Below are positions 8,419 through 21,700 of a stretch of DNA of 64,000 nucleotides, piece after piece. Positions within the stretch are counted from its first letter, which is position 1; each line of letters starts with the position of its first letter. The stretch lies in the NCBI GenBank assembly GCA_039621445.1, contig CP154957.1, positions 28,070,541 through 28,134,540 on the forward strand, read 5' to 3'. The position numbers were made by a program, and so were the translations under genes. Below the pieces are notes generated by a model. It ran no database searches and was not told the DNA's origin. It saw only the letters and a program-made list of their open reading frames with translations. The stretch comes from Euglena gracilis (lineage: Eukaryota; Euglenida; Euglenophyceae; Euglenales).

Positions 8419-8737
8419 AAATTTGACACATACGGCACAAAGTGGGGTCCCCATACATGGGGTATGGGGGTGGTATGGGGTATGGGGTATGGGGGGCAAA
8501 GGTGAGGTTTATTTTTTTGCCGGGGGGGGTCCGGGGGGGGGGGGGGGGCCCCCCCCCCGGGCACTCGAACAGTTTCATGCGTTGCGCGATTAGCTTGCAA
8601 AACAGGTCCGTGATTAAGATGAGGTTTATTTTGGGGGTTATTGGGTTATGGGGTATGGGGTCTGGGGTATGGGGTATGGGGGTGGTATGGGGGCCCCACT
8701 TTGTGCCATGACTCAAATTTGACCCCCCCAAAGTGTC
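8419..8737. repeat. Short inverted-repeat (MITE-like) element
   Basis: The left arm contains GGCACAAAGTGGGGTCCCCATAC and the right arm is its near reverse complement, both flanked by AAATTTGAC. GTATGGGGTATGGGG repeats sit just inside each arm, and the centre holds long G and C runs. No coding sequence. Confidence 0.6.
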
Positions 8738-9090
8738 CCCATATTTTGGGGTCGCATGGTGCCTAGAGGGTGGCCACCTTGAGGGGGGGGGTGAGGGTGT
8801 CCCTCGTGCACTCTGTGCCCTGCGCGTGAAAGAGCAGTTTTGTTGCTCAAGCCGTTTTCCAAGTTCGTTGCCCACAACGCCCGAGAACAACCGTGCGACA
8901 ATAAATATCGGCTGTCACAAAATATGTGCAGAAAAACTTCTATGGATATGAATCTTCAACGGTCAATTGTTACTACGCGGTGGAATCACTCAAGAAAATG
9001 CAAAAAAAGGAAACAAAACAACAAACAAACTCAAATTGGCTCAAGGGAGCAGATGCTGCAGCGGCAAAGACACCAAACGCCGACCAAAAA

Positions 9091-9662
9091 TGATCGTCAC
9101 TATAGATTCACTTAGTGAACCCCGGAGCATTCTTTGAGGGTCCAAACCCACCAATTTTTTCAAAAACCCACGCACGCACAACCCCCTTCCCCCACCCCCA
9201 GGGTTGACTCCAAAGATTCACTTAGTGACCCTGGGGGGACTTCTTTCCCCAGCGCAACCCCCTCCCCCCCCCCAGGGGTGGACCACCCACCCACCCACCC
9301 ACCCAAAATCCAGCCAAAATCGGCTGAAAACCCCTGGAAAAATTTTTCCGGCCAGGCCACTGGCCGGGCCAGAATCTGCTCCATGGCCCCCCCCCCCCCC
9401 CCCGGTGCACCATGGTTCATTCCATCCAGCCGAACTCTGGGCCGATTTCAGGTCAGTTTTGGGTGGGTGGGTGGGTCGACCATACATTCACTTTCCACCT
9501 CCCCCCCCCCCGGGGAGTGTGAGAGTGGGTGGGTGGGTTTGGACCGCTAAACCCCCAAGGGGGGGGGGGTCTGGTGGCCCCAACCCACCCACCCATTCTG
9601 GAAAACCACCCACCGCTGGAGGTGGGGAAAAAAAGTTTCACGCCGGTGTCAAGTGAATCTGT
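9091..9662. repeat. R1-family TIR element(s), compound
   Basis: AGATTCACTTAGTGA occurs at about 9101 and again at about 9211, and the right end carries its inverse (AAGTGAATCT, about 9650). The interior has CCCACCCACC arrays and G/C runs. The same ends occur at 38815-38975 and at 44639-44920, where the insertion can be proven. Two nested or adjacent copies are likely here. It lies just downstream of the MND1 stop codon. Confidence 0.55.
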
Positions 9663-9759
9663 GATTGTGACCCAAATCGGAATAGTTTGGGTATTTTTCC
9701 GCGCCAGTGCTCGCCATGACTGGCATTCGTCCAAAAGAGTCTCGAGAGAATTCACACCC

Positions 9760-12700
9760 TCAGTCTAAATAATCAAAATCTGCAGAAATACCAAACTCCT
9801 TGTTCAGACGCTCCTCTTCCAGGTTGAACTTGTTTTTTGGCGACAGGAACCTGCTCAGGGTGTTCCGTATGTGCATTTTATGTGGAGAGTGGGGACACAA
9901 ACAAAAAAATTCCGGAAGTGCGGACCAGAATTTGGGGGGGGGTGGAGCCCCTCCCCAATCCAGAGGACACTTTGACGGGGGCTTTCTTTGTCCTCTGCTG
10001 GAACTCTCCTTCCTGGGGGGTTTTTTGTGTGTTTCCCCCCCCCAGACCTACCCCCAATTTCTTTTTCGGGGTTTGCTGAAAGATTGCATTCTTCTTGTCC
10101 CTGCCTCCCATCAGAATTTGCCTCATTTTGAGTTTCGTAAAAATGTTGGATTATTTTTAACCATTGTCAAGGGGGTGGGCGGTTTATTTTGGGATTGGGC
10201 ACTTTCAGGGGCCTTGTTGTGGAGGGGAATTTAACTTCTGTGGACATCTAGAAACGAATCATTTTGTGTTGACGTATGACGGGGTAAACGAAGGATTTCA
10301 AAAAGGGAACTCAATATGCACTGAAAATGATTCTTATCGCATTTTTTTCCATCAGGCCCTCCTTGGAGTGTACGCATTTTCCTCTAGAAAACATAGTTTT
10401 CCCTCTTTCACTGGACACACCTAGCAAATTTTTTAAGGAAAAAAAATCAAAAAAAAATTGAAAAATCAATAAAATGATGTGAAAAAAGTGAATATGTCTC
10501 AAACTTGGGGTTGCATTGTCCAATTGTGTGCACTTAAATTTTTGCACAATGCACTGTTGTCGGGAAAACGTGTTTTATTTTTGTATGCCCCACCCTCTCA
10601 ATGTTTGATTATTGATCTTTTCCATCAAAATTGCATATTCCAGGTCAAAAAAATTCAACGAAAAAAATATTTTGACTGGCATATCCCCTTTGGATCGAGG
10701 ACAGGCAATAGTGCAGGGGCCTTGGCACGTGGCTCTTGATGGAAAACACCGCGTCCGTCCAACGGTTGGCGGCGTCTTTTGCCAGCTGAGCCGATTCCTA
10801 AACGCCAGAAGACAGTGCCACGCAGAAATCCGCCGACACAGCTCCAATTCCAAACAAATCTCCTGTTGCCATTATCCAACACTTGACGCTCCTGTCGAAA
10901 ATGCGCCCAAAAAAAAACAGGAATTTCTCCCTATTAACAACAAAAATGCTATGTTGAAAATATAGTTCGGTTAAATTTCGGAAAATAAATTTTGGTAAAA
11001 TCCAGCATTCAACCGTTTCTCTTTTCCATGTTTGGAACAGTTTGCACATGCTTTCAATGACGAAACTGAACAAATTCAGGCAACTTAGCCTGAAAACTAC
11101 AATCAAGAGTCAATGTTTGCCAGCATTTATGCATTTTTCACAGTAATTTGGTGCTTCGTGGAAGTGGGTGTGGGAAACAAACACCGGTTGAGAATTAAAA
11201 TAAAAATAATTACAGTAAAATATGGGCATTTTACCAAAATTTTTGCCTGCCGTAATTCTTGGCCAACTGTCTGGCATAAAAATATGCCATACAGCCACTG
11301 TGACAAAAAAAATATATGCCAAAGCCGCATATTTTTTGGCAGTTGGTGAAAATTTTATCCGTCGTAGAGTAGTGAGACCCTCTGCCGATTTTTTTAAAAA
11401 AAGTCCACCCGCCCCCAAGACACTTCGAGGTTTGTTTAACTTTGTAATTTTTTTTTGTCTGCCGTATTGGTTTGTCCCCCCATGTATGCTTGTAGCCATG
11501 TTAGAGCCACAAAATAAGGATTTGGAGGGTATCACCTGAAAAAGCCACCTTTTTTGGTCCTTTGGCACGGGGGGGGGGACCACGTGAAGCCCAAAAAATC
11601 AATCCATCACTCCAGTACTCTGTCACTCGGTCATCGGGGGGTCAATATGCGTTAACTATTGGTTTTTTTGCCCACACAAACCAGGGTCCTGTCCTCCCAC
11701 CGTGAACCAACTGCACCAACCCGAGTTTGCAACTTTCAGTGTTCTTTTTTTCCTGCCCTCAATTTTCTTCTAAAAGAGTAAATGCTGCCAAATGACAACT
11801 GCCTGCCAGGAAGGCAAAGGTGAAAAACTTGCAAGACAAACAAGCTTCCAAAAAAAGAATACCGCTAGCTTTTAAAAAGATTCAAATTAACGTTGAAGGG
11901 GTGATTCTGTATCAACTTTTTTCATGGAACCTGAAACTGGATTTCAAGCAATTCGAATCCCCCACCTTCGGATGATGGCTTGTTTGCAACCACCACCGTC
12001 TCAAAAGTCGACAGCGACAGGTGGGAGGGATTGAAAGTCCCACTTGAAGTGCACCACGCTGCGGCACGCACCTCCAATTTGGCCAAGAACTCCGGGTCGT
12101 TCTCCGCGTACTTCTGCATCTCCAATGACAGGGTCCGGTGCCGCGCCGTCACCTCCTCCCACTCCGCCAGGGCCTTCTGCCGGGAAAGGCTCCTGGCGAC
12201 GAGCCGACGACTCCTTCCCATTGACAGGCCTCAGAGACACAGCGATGGGACGAAGGCATCCGTGGTTGCCAGCGAGCCTTGACTCTCGGGCGAGTCGACT
12301 TTCCCCTTCTTGGCCAGCTGGACCGCGTTGTCCGATTCAGGTTTCGATTTGTTTTGTTTGATCGTTCCCATATGCATCAAACCCATCACATCCTGCAATA
12401 CATGACAGGATGTCACGTGACGTTGCATAAAATCACAATACCTGCTCCTGCTCCCCTGGAAATGGTTAAGCCCGAGGAACTGACAGCGTCGACACAAGGC
12501 ATTTCAGCGGATTTCCTTCCTGGCAGGTTGGCCGCTACCACCCCCCCCCCCCCCCCCGGGAAACTGCACTTGACAAGTTGGCGGGGACCCTGACAACTTC
12601 CTATCATGACAGGTTGGCTGGCAGCAAGGACCAAGGGAAATCAGTGAAAAATGACCCTGACAGGCTGGCCAGTACCTGGGACCCTCTGACAACCTCCTAT

Positions 12701-15700
12701 ACTAATAGGTTGGCCGGTAACGGGGACCCTGGCAGTTTCCCGGGCGGGACCCTGACAGCTTCTCGGGCATGACAGTTTCCCGGCGGGGGGGGGGGGGGCA
12801 GGTAGGACAACAGCAAGGGCCGGATGCAGAGAAATGTCAGGGCTCCCAGTGACGGCCGACCTGTCAAAAAAAAAAAGGAAAACTCACAAAAGTGCACCGC
12901 ATTGCACAATACACCACTCACACTGTGTGGCATTGAGCTGATGGATACCATGGATGAGAAGGCACCCCCCTGCAGATTCAAACACGCATGGTTCAGGGAA
13001 AGTTGGCCCAGATTAGACCTTCCACACTTCCTGCAAAACAAATCCTGGTGCAAATCAGCCCTTTTGCGCTTCAGCTCCTCCGCCCGCTTCTGCAGCTGAT
13101 CCGTCTTGGCCTGTAGGGACCGTCCTTGGGCCGAGGGGAAGCACCAGAAGAAGACGTTGCTCCCTGCAGAAAGTAATTGGAATATTGCAGTGGTCCGCGC
13201 GTACGCCCGTCCGTCCGTCCGCGCGCGCGTGTGTGTACATGTGTGCATGTGCGCGGCAGGCTTCTGTTTAAGGCCCCCCGGGGGGGGGGGGCGGGGGTCC
13301 TGCGCCCCTGCGCCGGACCCCCAGGGCGGTCTTCCAAGATTAAATTGAGCCTGGCATGCATATGCGCTTTGACCAGCGCGCGTGTGCTTTGTGCGTGCAG
13401 CATCTCGTTGGCATCATCTCTTGCGCATTTGTTCCTTGATCTTAGGCGGCCTAACTCGCACTTAGCTTTGAAAGTGACTGTCAATTTGCGCCGACGCGCA
13501 AATCCCAAAAAAAGTTTGGTTTTCGAACACCGTGGCCTGAGACTCAAGACAGTCTGAAAATAGTGTCTCCCTGCACCCCAGGGCCTGGGGACAAAAGCAA
13601 CGACAAGGAACTCCACGGTCCACGGGCACAGCGCTCCCGGGTCCCAGTGTGCATGAACACAAAGCGGCGGGTGATGAAACGAGGGTACTCCATTACTCAT
13701 TTGCGCTTTGGCGCAAATTTTTGAAATTACAAAAAATAAAACCATTTGCGCTTTGGCGCAATTTTTTTACTTTTTGTGATTCAACATTGTGGGTGACCAT
13801 TGCCGCACTTGCACAATGATAACACCTTTTGTGTCAACATGTGTTTCCATTTGCGCCAAAGCGCAAGGGGTAGGCTCATGAAGAATGAAAAATTAAGAGT
13901 TATATTGCGCCAAAGCGCAAGTAGAAATACATTTTTTAAAATTGCAAAAGCAACATGGCTTGCGCCGAAGCGCAAATATAACTGTTGAAAACTTATCTCA
14001 CAACGCAGGGAGAGAACGGCCCTGGTAGAGTATGAACACCAGAGGAGATAGAGCACAAAAATGTAGTACAGGTGGACGGAAGCCTACTCTCAGTCACGTT
14101 GACTTAAAATTGGTCAACATTGCGCGTCGGCGCAAGAGCCACGTTGCTTTTACAATTTTAAAAGTGTATTTCTACTTGCGCTTTGGCGCAATATAACTCT
14201 TAATTTTCCATTCTTCATGAGCCTGCCCATTGCGCTTTAAATCCCACCGCGGTGGAGAGAGCAGTCCTGGAAGCATCTCACATCACCAGAGCAGACAGAG
14301 CTAACGGTGGAGGAAGCCTTGCCTGGGACAGGAAGCCCACCCCCTGGTCCGGGTTCGATTATAGGAGAGGAGGTGGGGTGGTCCGACCCCCCCCCCCCTG
14401 CGGGCCAGGCGCGGGGGGGTGGGGGCGGGACACCCCCCCCCACCTAAACGGTGGCGGCTCGGTCAGGGTGACGAAATTTTTGACCCCCAAATCGACCAAA
14501 AGTGGCCCTTTTGGGCACTTGTTGGGCAAAAATTTGGCCAAAAATGCAAAAAAAATGTCCGGTCGCAAAGCGCCGGATGAGAAAAAATTGACCCTTTCTG
14601 GGGGCGGGTCCCCGGTACCACCCCAGGGTCGGTCCTGACCCCCCTTGCAGTGGGGGGGGGTCCGGAACCCCCCCTGCGGGCCAGGAGGGGGGGGGGGGTT
14701 GGGGGGGACACCCCCCCCCACCTAAACCATGTACGCCCTCCTTATATCGAACCCTGCCCCTGGTCTGTGAAAACAACCACCAACTTCATGATATCCAGAC
14801 GTGCCTTGTCCTATGCGTTGTAAACCCAACTTCCAGTGCCAGAGGTTCCTCCCAGTTGCCTCGCAGTTAAGCATGCCTGAGGGGCCCTTCTTTTTGGCCG
14901 ACTTTTGGAAGTCGGAAAAATTCTGTTTGGAAAAGAACAGGCAGCAGATAAACCCCTTGAATCACAGCCGAGGAAACAGTTTTGGGCGCCGAAAAAGTGT
15001 TTTAAAGAAGCTCATCACCCCCCTTTCCTCACCCAAGGGTTTGAAGCACACAACTTTGGGGATGAGCGAATGGAATTGAAAATCGAAAGGGTCCATCAAC
15101 AACGGCGGAGAAGGGAAGACATGCTGACACACCTTTTTTCGGTAATTTGCAACCCACCAGACAGCCACATGCCACCGGGCAGATAGAGGGCATTGTTCAG
15201 CCGAAAAAGGTCTTTCTGTCAACATCCCAAAAAAACCCACTTTGTGCACTGAGTGCAAGGTCAGTGAGGCTCCACAGCCTACCGCCCACGATTCGTCTTA
15301 TTGGAACAGCCACTCCCTCCCCAGCACCTGAATAGTTCAAAAGCACCAACCAAGCTTCTGGCACAGCAGCGCTCAAACACCCCTCATCGTTCTCCTATAT
15401 CACCCACCTTCTCACACAGCACGAACGCTTTCAAATGCATCTGCCATTTAAAAGGACATTTGCGCTTAAGCGCAAATGTTTTAGCTTGCGCTTAAGCGCA
15501 AGCTAAAACAGAAGCCCCTGAGCTTATGGGAGTCCCTCTGATGTGTTACGGTGTGTTGGGGGCCCTCCCTGAACGGCCAGTGTGCGGACTTGGTGAGGAA
15601 ATAGATTGCGCCGAAGCGCAAACCATCATACAAAAAACTGAGAAGTGCAAACAGGTGGCTGACGTGTAATCTGAATGAACAAGCAGTGCACTATGTAGGT

Positions 15701-18700
15701 ATGTCTTTTGCGCTTCGGCGCAATGCATTTCCTCACCAAGCCCGCACACTGGCCATGCATAGAGGGGCCCCCAACACGCCGTAACACATCAGAGGGACTC
15801 CCACAAACTCAGGGGCTTCTGTTTTAGCTTGCGCTTAAGCGCAAATTTTTAATTTGCGCTTAAGCGCAAGCTAAAACATTTGCACTTAAGCGCAAATGTC
15901 CATAAACATTGCCTTCTGTGCCCGGCAGTGTGGGGCCTGGCGTTGTTCACCAGACGTTGGGACAGGTCCCTGGGCTTGCCCTCAATCCCCCCAACCCCCC
16001 CCCCCACCTGGGTGGTTCCCGCTGTACCACTCCTCGCGCTTCACGCACCCAGGGATCACAACTCTGTGACTCACCGTTTTTTCCAACTTTTCACGACGTG
16101 TGGGTAGAGTCCACCCTCTGGATGCCTCAGCAGCCACTCTTCACGGACGCATCACAGAACCTAAAAAAAGCAACAAAAAGGGCCAATTGTCACCCAGCCT
16201 GTGTGGCATCATCCGGGGAACACAGTCAAGGCTTCAAAAACAAGGGACTCGCAACGGGGGTTTTGGCCCGTTTTTGGGAAAATTCATGTGTCCCAGCGGT
16301 CAAACCCAGGGTTTTGAACCTTTTTCAAAATGATGCACAGGCCGAAAAACACCAAAATTGGGCCTGTTCCCCAGGTCCCAACATCGGAAAATGATGCACA
16401 CGCCACTGTCGAGGCTCTCCGCGGAACCAGAGGGTCAAAAGGTGGGTTCTACCGCCGGGTCTCAAAGAAATCGAAAATTTGCGCGAAAGCGCAAGCTAAA
16501 AATGAAAACCTTAAGTGCGAGTTAGGCCTCCTAAGTTGATCTTTGCCCCCCTGTGTTTTGTATGATTACCACACCATCGAACCTCCGGGCGGGTGGGGGG
16601 CCATTCCCAGTCAATGTTGGGGTCCAAAAAAATACTGGCAGGAGGCTGGCAGGAAAAAATGCTGATTGAAATGAAGGTGCAGGTGCTGGTTGAACCCCAG
16701 CTTGTGGTGACCAGGAGGCACTGGCTGCCAGCTAGAACCCCAAAGCAACCCAAGAACGCAAACAGGCCCAACCCCACCTGGTTGTAATATTTGAACCAGA
16801 ATTTTGTGTCAATCCATAAAGTCTCAGAAACGCCAATATCGACCATTTTAACCACCTTTTCCAAAAATCCTCGGAGCTTTCTGTAGATTTTGTTGGACTC
16901 GATGCAACTGGGCTGAGCTGGCCCTAACTTTGCCCCCCCCCCCCCCCCAGGGTCTGCGACCCATCCAGGCTGTTGCTTGAGGACCGCGGGGGGGGGTCCA
17001 CTGACTAGCCATTTTGCTAGACACTGGAAAAAAAGGACTAGCTAAACCCCCCAGGGTGGTTCGGGGGTCTGCCTGACTGAAAAAAAAAAGAATTCCTCTG
17101 GCGCTGCGTGCCGAGGTGGAAATGAGGTTTTGAATGCATTTTTGACTGTTTTTGTTCCAAGAAATCCCAAAACTGGCCAAAATGGGCATTCTTGGCCAGT
17201 TTTGGGGGTCCCCCAAAAAATTCAGTGCTTCGCACGGGTCACTGGAAAAAAAAATACCAGCTAGCTCTGCTAGCGGACCCCCCCCCCCCCTGGAGGTCTG
17301 CCAGGATTTCCGCTAGCCAAATTTGGACTAGCTGCAGTCCAGCCCCCCCCCCCCCCAGGGGGGTGCTGCAAACCCTTGAGCAATAGACTGGACCCATCTG
17401 GGAGCAATAGACTGGACCCATCTGGGAGCTACGCCCTGGAAAAAAACTGCTGGCCAGCTGCCCTTCCACTGGGCCTCCGGCTTAAGAAATCCCTGGGTTG
17501 GGCTTGGGAGTGATACACTGTGGGGCGGGGATTGGTAGAATCAAATGGTATCATACAACCTTAGAAATATCCAAATGGACGTATAATAATTCAATTGATA
17601 ACATCAGAAAGGTGGAGGTTGCTGTTTGTGACTTGCACGCCAGATTGCAAACAAAATGATCAGACAAAAATTTGGAATTCATTTGACAAGCAAAAAAAAT
17701 GTAATAAAATGAGAGTTTTCCCCACCGACGCTCCTTTGGCACTTTTGTGGTTTTCTTTGGTCGTCATACACACCAATTTTATCTGACTGTACCACCCCAT
17801 CTGCCACAAGGGTGTCGATGATCTGCCTCACGCTTTGCCACACAATACCCTTCGCCTTGAAGCCATGCAGTGGTAAGAGATCGAAATCACAGGGGACCAT
17901 GTGAAACTCAGGGCTAAACACAAATAAACACATAATTTGGGTTTATTATGGATAAAACCTGCATGCAGGAAATGTGTATGAATATTTTTTTGCATTCATG
18001 TTTACATATACATAAACACATGTGTCCACATACACATACACATAACTACATACATACATACATACAAAAATGCATACATACACGCATACATACATACATA
18101 CATACATACATACATACATACATACATACATACATACATGCATACATACATACATACATACATACATACATACATACATACATACATACATACATACACA
18201 CATACCATACATACACACATACATACATACATACATGCATACATTCATAAATACACGCATACACACACAGATGCATACAGACAGACAGACAGGCAGGCAA
18301 ACAGGCACTTAGGCGGCCGGATTCGCACTTAAGCTTTTTTCCTTTGGATGCGCGCAATTGCGCAAATGTACCATTTTTTTGTAACCCCTGGGACCCTGTA
18401 CCCTGACACCCAGAACACGATTTAAGAACCGTTACACCCATCTATTGGAGGGGATTAACTCCCAGTGGTCTGGTGTGCATGCTGCTTACCAGGTGACGTT
18501 AATAGGGCTGGGGGTGAGACTGGTGCTGTTGTACATCAAACGGGAGAGAGGCACACACCCCTTGTGACGACACTTGGAAACGGTGCTGACGTGCTGGCTG
18601 AACTGACTGTGATACTGCCGCCACCGGTAAGAACACACGGGGCCTCAGTAGATCACACCACCACAGACACACAGACTATGTGAGGCAGCCGTCGCGCAAC

Positions 18701-21700
18701 TGATGTGTGTTTGTGCGCGCAATTGCGCAAATAAAAACAATTGTGTTTATGGGCGCATTTGCGCAAATAAAACGTAAACCGATGATGTTAAAATGACGTG
18801 TTGGTGGGCGCAAATGCGCGCACCAACACGTTTGGTGGTGTGCGCATTTGCGCAAATGCGCACACCAACACGATTATGTTTACTTGCGCAAATGCGCCCA
18901 CCAACATGTACTTTTACTTTCTATGTTAAAAGACACCAATGAGGACCATGACCCTACGAGGTTTAAAAACGTGATGGACGTGTTGGTGCGCGCAGTTGCG
19001 CAAATAAACATAATTACATTTGTGCGCGCATTTGCGCAAATGCGCGCACAAACACTTTATACACCGCTTCAAAATGATGTGTTTGTAGGAGCCTTAGAGC
19101 ACACAAACAAAATTGTGTTTATTTGCGCAAATGCGCGCACCAACACACATCAGTTGTGCTATACCATCTCCTCCTCCGTGACAGCTGGCGAACGCAACTC
19201 CTCACGCCAACCAATGATTTACACCACGATTACGTGCTGATGAAATTTGTGGTGAGAGGTGGTGTGGAGTGTTCACTGGAACACGGCATGTGACTGGCCA
19301 AAATTTGCCTGCCTTACGTGTGTACATTTGCACTGCTGTTACCCGGCCCACACGACCTGTTGTTTTGGCGTCATCCGTTTGGCAGTTAAACGTAATGAAT
19401 TAATGACATGCAAACGACCTGTGACTGTTGGACACCTTTTCTGCAACAGGACTGCGTTACAAGAAGACAAAATTTGGCACCTGAAATACCCGGGACGTGT
19501 CTGGCCGTAGTCCGTTTTATGGTTTTCTTTGCCATTTTTCCCTTGAAAAACGTAAAAAACACCGGTTTTTGTGCATAATTTGGGGGGAGTGGGTCCCACC
19601 GCTTTGATGCACCCAATCCAGGGGTAAAGGTTCAACACTTCCTTGCATCCAAAGGAACGGGTGCTTGAGGGCTACCTCTCTTCGGATGCCGGTTGCCATG
19701 CACTGGCACCACGTCATACCCCCAGTCTTACACCCTGGTTGCGGGGTATAACGTGGCCGCTGTGGTGGGTGTCGTTGCACCGGGGAAGTGGATGCTGACC
19801 TGTTGGGTGCTGAAGTATCAGCAGCTGATGGGGCTTTAGCAGCGGAGCCGAGGCCGCAGGTCAGCGGCAGGGCCCTTGGGACCCAAAAATTGGTGCCGGT
19901 GGACGTGTACCGTTACTGGGTGGATATGCACGCACCTTCTGGAGATCCTATGTCTCCATCTTTTGTGGGACCTGTCAATGGTCAAAAAACGGCACAATAA
20001 CACCATATGCCAGAGGGGACGGTGTGGTCATTTGCTTTCAACCCATTCAGAAGCCACTAAGGGTAGTTGCAGGAGAGGCAAATGCAATCGTTTTCTACTC
20101 CTCCATTAGTTGTTTATTTGCGCATTTGCGCGCATCACGTTGTTTGTGGGCGCAAATGCGCAAATAAACATAATAAATTGTGCAGTTTCTTCATACAGTT
20201 TACTTGCGCATTTGAGCCCACAAACAACGTGATGCGCGCAAATGCGCAAATAAACCACATCTGCTGTCAGTGTTTGACGGTTGTGTTTCCGTCACACCGT
20301 TCTTATTTATGTTTATGGGCGCAAATGCGCGCACCAACACAATTATGTTGGTGCGCGCATTTGCGCAAATGCGCGCATAAAACATAATTTTTGTTGGTGC
20401 GCGCATTTGCGCCCATAAGCTTGCGCCGTTGACAAACAGTGTGACAAACTCACCAACTGGATGGCCCGTCAGTCCGTACCGTCAGGGCCTCTATGTCACG
20501 CAGTTTTTCAACAGCGTCAGTTCATGGGTGCCAAAGCCCAATCCCAGAAGGACAAAATTGTGTTGATGCGCGCAATTGCGCGCATCAACATAAACATGTT
20601 GGTGCGCGCATTTGCGCGCATAAACACAATTTTGTCCTTCCAGTGTTTGGCTTCTCCTGCTGGGTCCTTTGCCACACAACTGGTTCTGCGCATCCCGGGT
20701 ATAAGCCGGGTGGGAGACACCCGTTCCCCTTTATTCCCTTCATTCCCTACGGACCCCATTTCATCCCCTCTGCGCATCTCTTGCCCAACACCCCCCACTT
20801 ACCTTCCTTCCCCTGTGTCCTTCCCGCCGGCTTGGTCACATCACCCCCACACCCCCCGGCACTTCCTCCCCGCGCTTTAACAAACAGCCCACAAACACCA
20901 CACCAAGGCGCCGCAAACAACACAGTCCGGCAAACACCCAGGACGCACACCGCCGGCAGCTCGGACACACCCGGGGACACAGCCGAAAGAAGCAACAAGG
21001 GCAGTAAAGGTTCCGTTCCTGAGGTGCTTTTTTGCGTTTTTTTCCCTTTGGGCCGGCAAGGTCCCAGGGGTTTCGACGTACAAAGTCCATTTTCGCACAC
21101 CCCAAAAACACCATTTTTCGCCAAAGTCCCGGGGGTCTCACAGCCAAAATCAGAATTTTGCTCATTTTTTGCACTCTCTTGTTGCCATGTTTTCAAACCC
21201 CCCTGACCTTCACAGCCGAAACAAAGCGGAATCAAAAAAATCGTAAATGCGCGCAAATGCGCAAATCAAACGAAAAAAGCTTAAGTGCGAATCCGGCCGC
21301 CTAAGAGGCAGACAGACAGCCAGGAACTCTTGGGGATGAATGCGTGAAAATACGTACGTACGTCTGCATGCGGATATACACACCCGGACCAGGAAACTGT
21401 CCTACCCTTGTACCCTCAACCTGTCTTCATAGGGAACTGTGTCCTACCCTTATACCTGCTGACCTGTCTCCAAATAATTTATTGACAGTATTAAATATTT
21501 TTTGTTGAACCTTTTTGTTTAACCTTTCCCACCAAAAAAGCGAACATTTTTTCAGGCTTGATTACAAAACATATGAAACTGCATTTACGGATTTTTTGTG
21601 TGGCTGGGAGTTGGAAAATGCCACTTTTTCCCTCTGATCTGGGCCCCCCGGGACACTTTCCCCATGTTCCGCATTCGCCCACCTGTCCTCATAGGGGCCT

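Larger units (their letters stand above)
13436..16540. mobile_element. CTTAGG-type TIR element 1 (13441-16535) with 5-bp TSD
   Basis: The left end reads CTTAGGCGGCC then TAACTCGCACTTA; the right end (16509-16535) is the inverse with two small differences. Immediately outside are TTGAT (13436-13440) and TTGAT (16536-16540), a 5-bp target duplication. The 3095-bp interior has no transposase or other credible protein. It carries at least 16 copies of a 16-bp palindrome TTGCGC-NNNN-GCGCAA, mostly arranged as large hairpins. It lies in the third intron of MND1. Non-autonomous DNA transposon is the best description; superfamily unknown. Confidence 0.82.

Noticed and set aside
10729-10785. Claim of a non-GT intron after MND1 exon 6
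   Set aside because: A GAGC repeat at both ends would give a neat junction, but a GT-AG alternative a few codons downstream also keeps frame; undecidable without cDNA.
12213-13019. Non-canonical intron between MND1 exons 4 and 5
   Set aside because: A first reading suggested a non-GT donor, but sliding within the GGAAGG direct repeat gives a proper GT-AG intron with exact family spacing.
17946-18312. Met-Tyr-Val-Cys and His-Thr-Tyr-Ile repeat proteins
   Set aside because: Translations of a (CATA)n microsatellite in all frames.
13441-21305. CRISPR array, because of regularly recurring palindromes
   Set aside because: Spacing is irregular, there are no spacers of even length or cas genes, and the context is eukaryotic introns.
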